DNA of 64,000 nt from Litomosoides sigmodontis (taxonomy: Eukaryota; Nematoda; Chromadorea; Rhabditida; Onchocercidae), in assembly GCA_963070105.1 (NCBI GenBank), contig OY718805.1:4894001-4958000 (forward strand). Direction: 5' to 3'. A program made the translations under genes and the position numbers. Below, piece after piece: positions 62,885 to 64,000 of this stretch (within the stretch, counting starts at the first letter, position 1; each line of letters opens with the position of its first letter). Under the pieces are notes generated by a model. That model was given only the letters and a program-made list of their open reading frames with translations. It searched no databases and had not been told where the DNA came from.

Positions 62885-63044
62885 ATGGCAACTCCAAAAT
62901 CCTCTCCACAAGTCAGTGAATGTGAATCGGAGAGCAAACCCACCCATCAACAAAATGATGACAATAAAAGGGCTGTTCTAAATTCAATAAACGAACGGAG
63001 CGAAGTTATAACCTTCGGCTTACCACTCCAACGTCTACGCTGAA
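62885..63044 (+). CDS. Possible short coding exon, divergent from exon A
   Basis: The ATG at 62885 starts about 52 codons of hydrophilic, Ser/Glu/Gln-rich sequence (MATPKSSPQVSECESESKPT...), ending in TGA at about 63044. The base composition is more codon-like than its surroundings. A further exon-like piece at 63850-63890 (NAIVDGKAMNEIVEMTN) lies between an acceptor (AACTTAG) and a donor (GTATAA) on the same strand. Together they may be the start of a plus-strand gene continuing past the window. No family was recognised and the splice connection is not established. Confidence 0.3.
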
Positions 63045-64000
63045 ACCACACAAAACAATCACCCAAAATAACGACTATCGGAAATCAAGGTGTTTTCAGG
63101 TTTTTGAACTCCGAGTTGTAGAAGTCCTTTGCCTCAAACAGACACAACCCAATGAGTTGATTTGCTTTGTCTCTTTCTTAATGACTCTAAACAATACCTA
63201 AACGTAAGTGACCCTTTGTTCGCTGTAAACTTTATGCGTCAAAATGGTCATCGGTAACACTGACCTTCGTGAGCAACATTCAAGTGCCATCTATAACACT
63301 GTGAAGCATTTTCCAGGTTACTTCTTGATAATTGTATTACTATAACGCCCTGACTCTCATAAATTTTGGTGCTACGAGCTAGAAAGCTGCTGTAATTAAG
63401 TTCGGAATAACCTCATCCCTTTTGAGGTGTTAGTTTTAAAAAGACTGAATAAAATTTCCTGAATCCTTTGATTTTTCGCTTAATGAGTTGAAACAATTGA
63501 GATTTTCACACCGTTGTACTGACCTCCGCAATTTCCCAACGGTAAAATTTCAACCTTATTGTAATACTATTCAAATTAGTGAATTTATAATCGCGTAGGT
63601 CACATTTCAAAACATTCACGAAATCGATCTCAACATATACGTTATTTCGAATCTCAGACAATTTTTTATAACTGCTGAACAGCTGACTGCAATTGTTGTC
63701 TAGCAGAGTTTGAAAGCTTACTCTTTGAAATTAGCTGCAAAGTGTATACAGCAAACAGTGAATGGGTTGAGTAGTAATTTTTCATAATTCTATCTTGTCA
63801 ACTAACTGATCATTTCAAAACTGTTTCTCATATTTCTAACAACTTAGCAATGCCATCGTAGACGGTAAAGCGATGAATGAAATTGTGGAAATGACAAATG
63901 TATAACAAACGATAATTTTAAATCTTTCAATTCGTTCATTTCTTCCATTCTGCACAACTAAATGCTTTTGTAATAACTTTAAGCGCAAAAGGAAGCAAAA
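63045..64000. other. Right-edge region, only one exon-like fragment
   Basis: Apart from the exon-like piece near 63850-63890 on the plus strand, nothing coding was recognised in the last 950 bases. Confidence 0.4.

Overview
The window looks like a compact, intron-rich nematode genome, AT-rich with clade III/filarial-like texture. The ground is content: spliced genes with short GT...TTTCAG introns, acceptor sites directly before start codons (as for spliced-leader trans-splicing), a cuticlin-type ZP protein, a divergent nematode-style Cys-loop receptor and a secreted cysteine-rich CPG4-like protein. The species cannot be named. I saw no bacterial operon, CRISPR array, rRNA, convincing tRNA or transposon. 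Gene models were built by hand from splice signals; most were accepted because phases agree across every junction and the total is a whole number of codons.

Left part (1-8.5 kb): first exon of a TMEM53/DUF829-like gene running off the left edge (minus strand), then an eight-exon ERG/FLI1-type ETS transcription factor (minus). Region 11.6-20.5 kb: four small, mostly unrecognised genes. Three code for short proteins with one membrane segment and a lysine/serine-rich tail (11658-13811 plus; 16669-17145 minus; 18817-20488 minus, incomplete). One codes for a secreted acidic Ser/Thr/Glu-rich protein (15414-15938 plus). At 22.5-25.1 kb lies a complete ZP-domain cuticlin-like gene (plus, 440 aa). At 29.4-34.9 kb lies a complete Cys-loop ligand-gated channel subunit (plus, 422 aa).

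Right part (36.7-62.7 kb): one long minus-strand gene with two tandem protein tyrosine phosphatase domains of the PTPRG/PTPRZ (R5) kind. Both domains have altered catalytic motifs. Three separate upstream exon sets, at 51, 57-60 and 62.6 kb, are all in the phase needed to join the same first shared exon, which suggests alternative promoters. No membrane segment was found in the part visible. A complete plus-strand gene for a secreted protein with 16 cysteines (42082-44423) sits inside the intron that interrupts the active-site loop of the first phosphatase domain.

The genes do not form an obvious pathway. The shared theme is cell-surface and extracellular-matrix biology: ZP protein, CPG4-like protein, receptor channel, small membrane proteins and an R5-type phosphatase. 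Points most worth a second look are the degenerate tandem phosphatase with alternative N-termini, the nested antisense gene, the homologous active-site introns of the two phosphatase domains, and the neighbourhood of small single-pass proteins.
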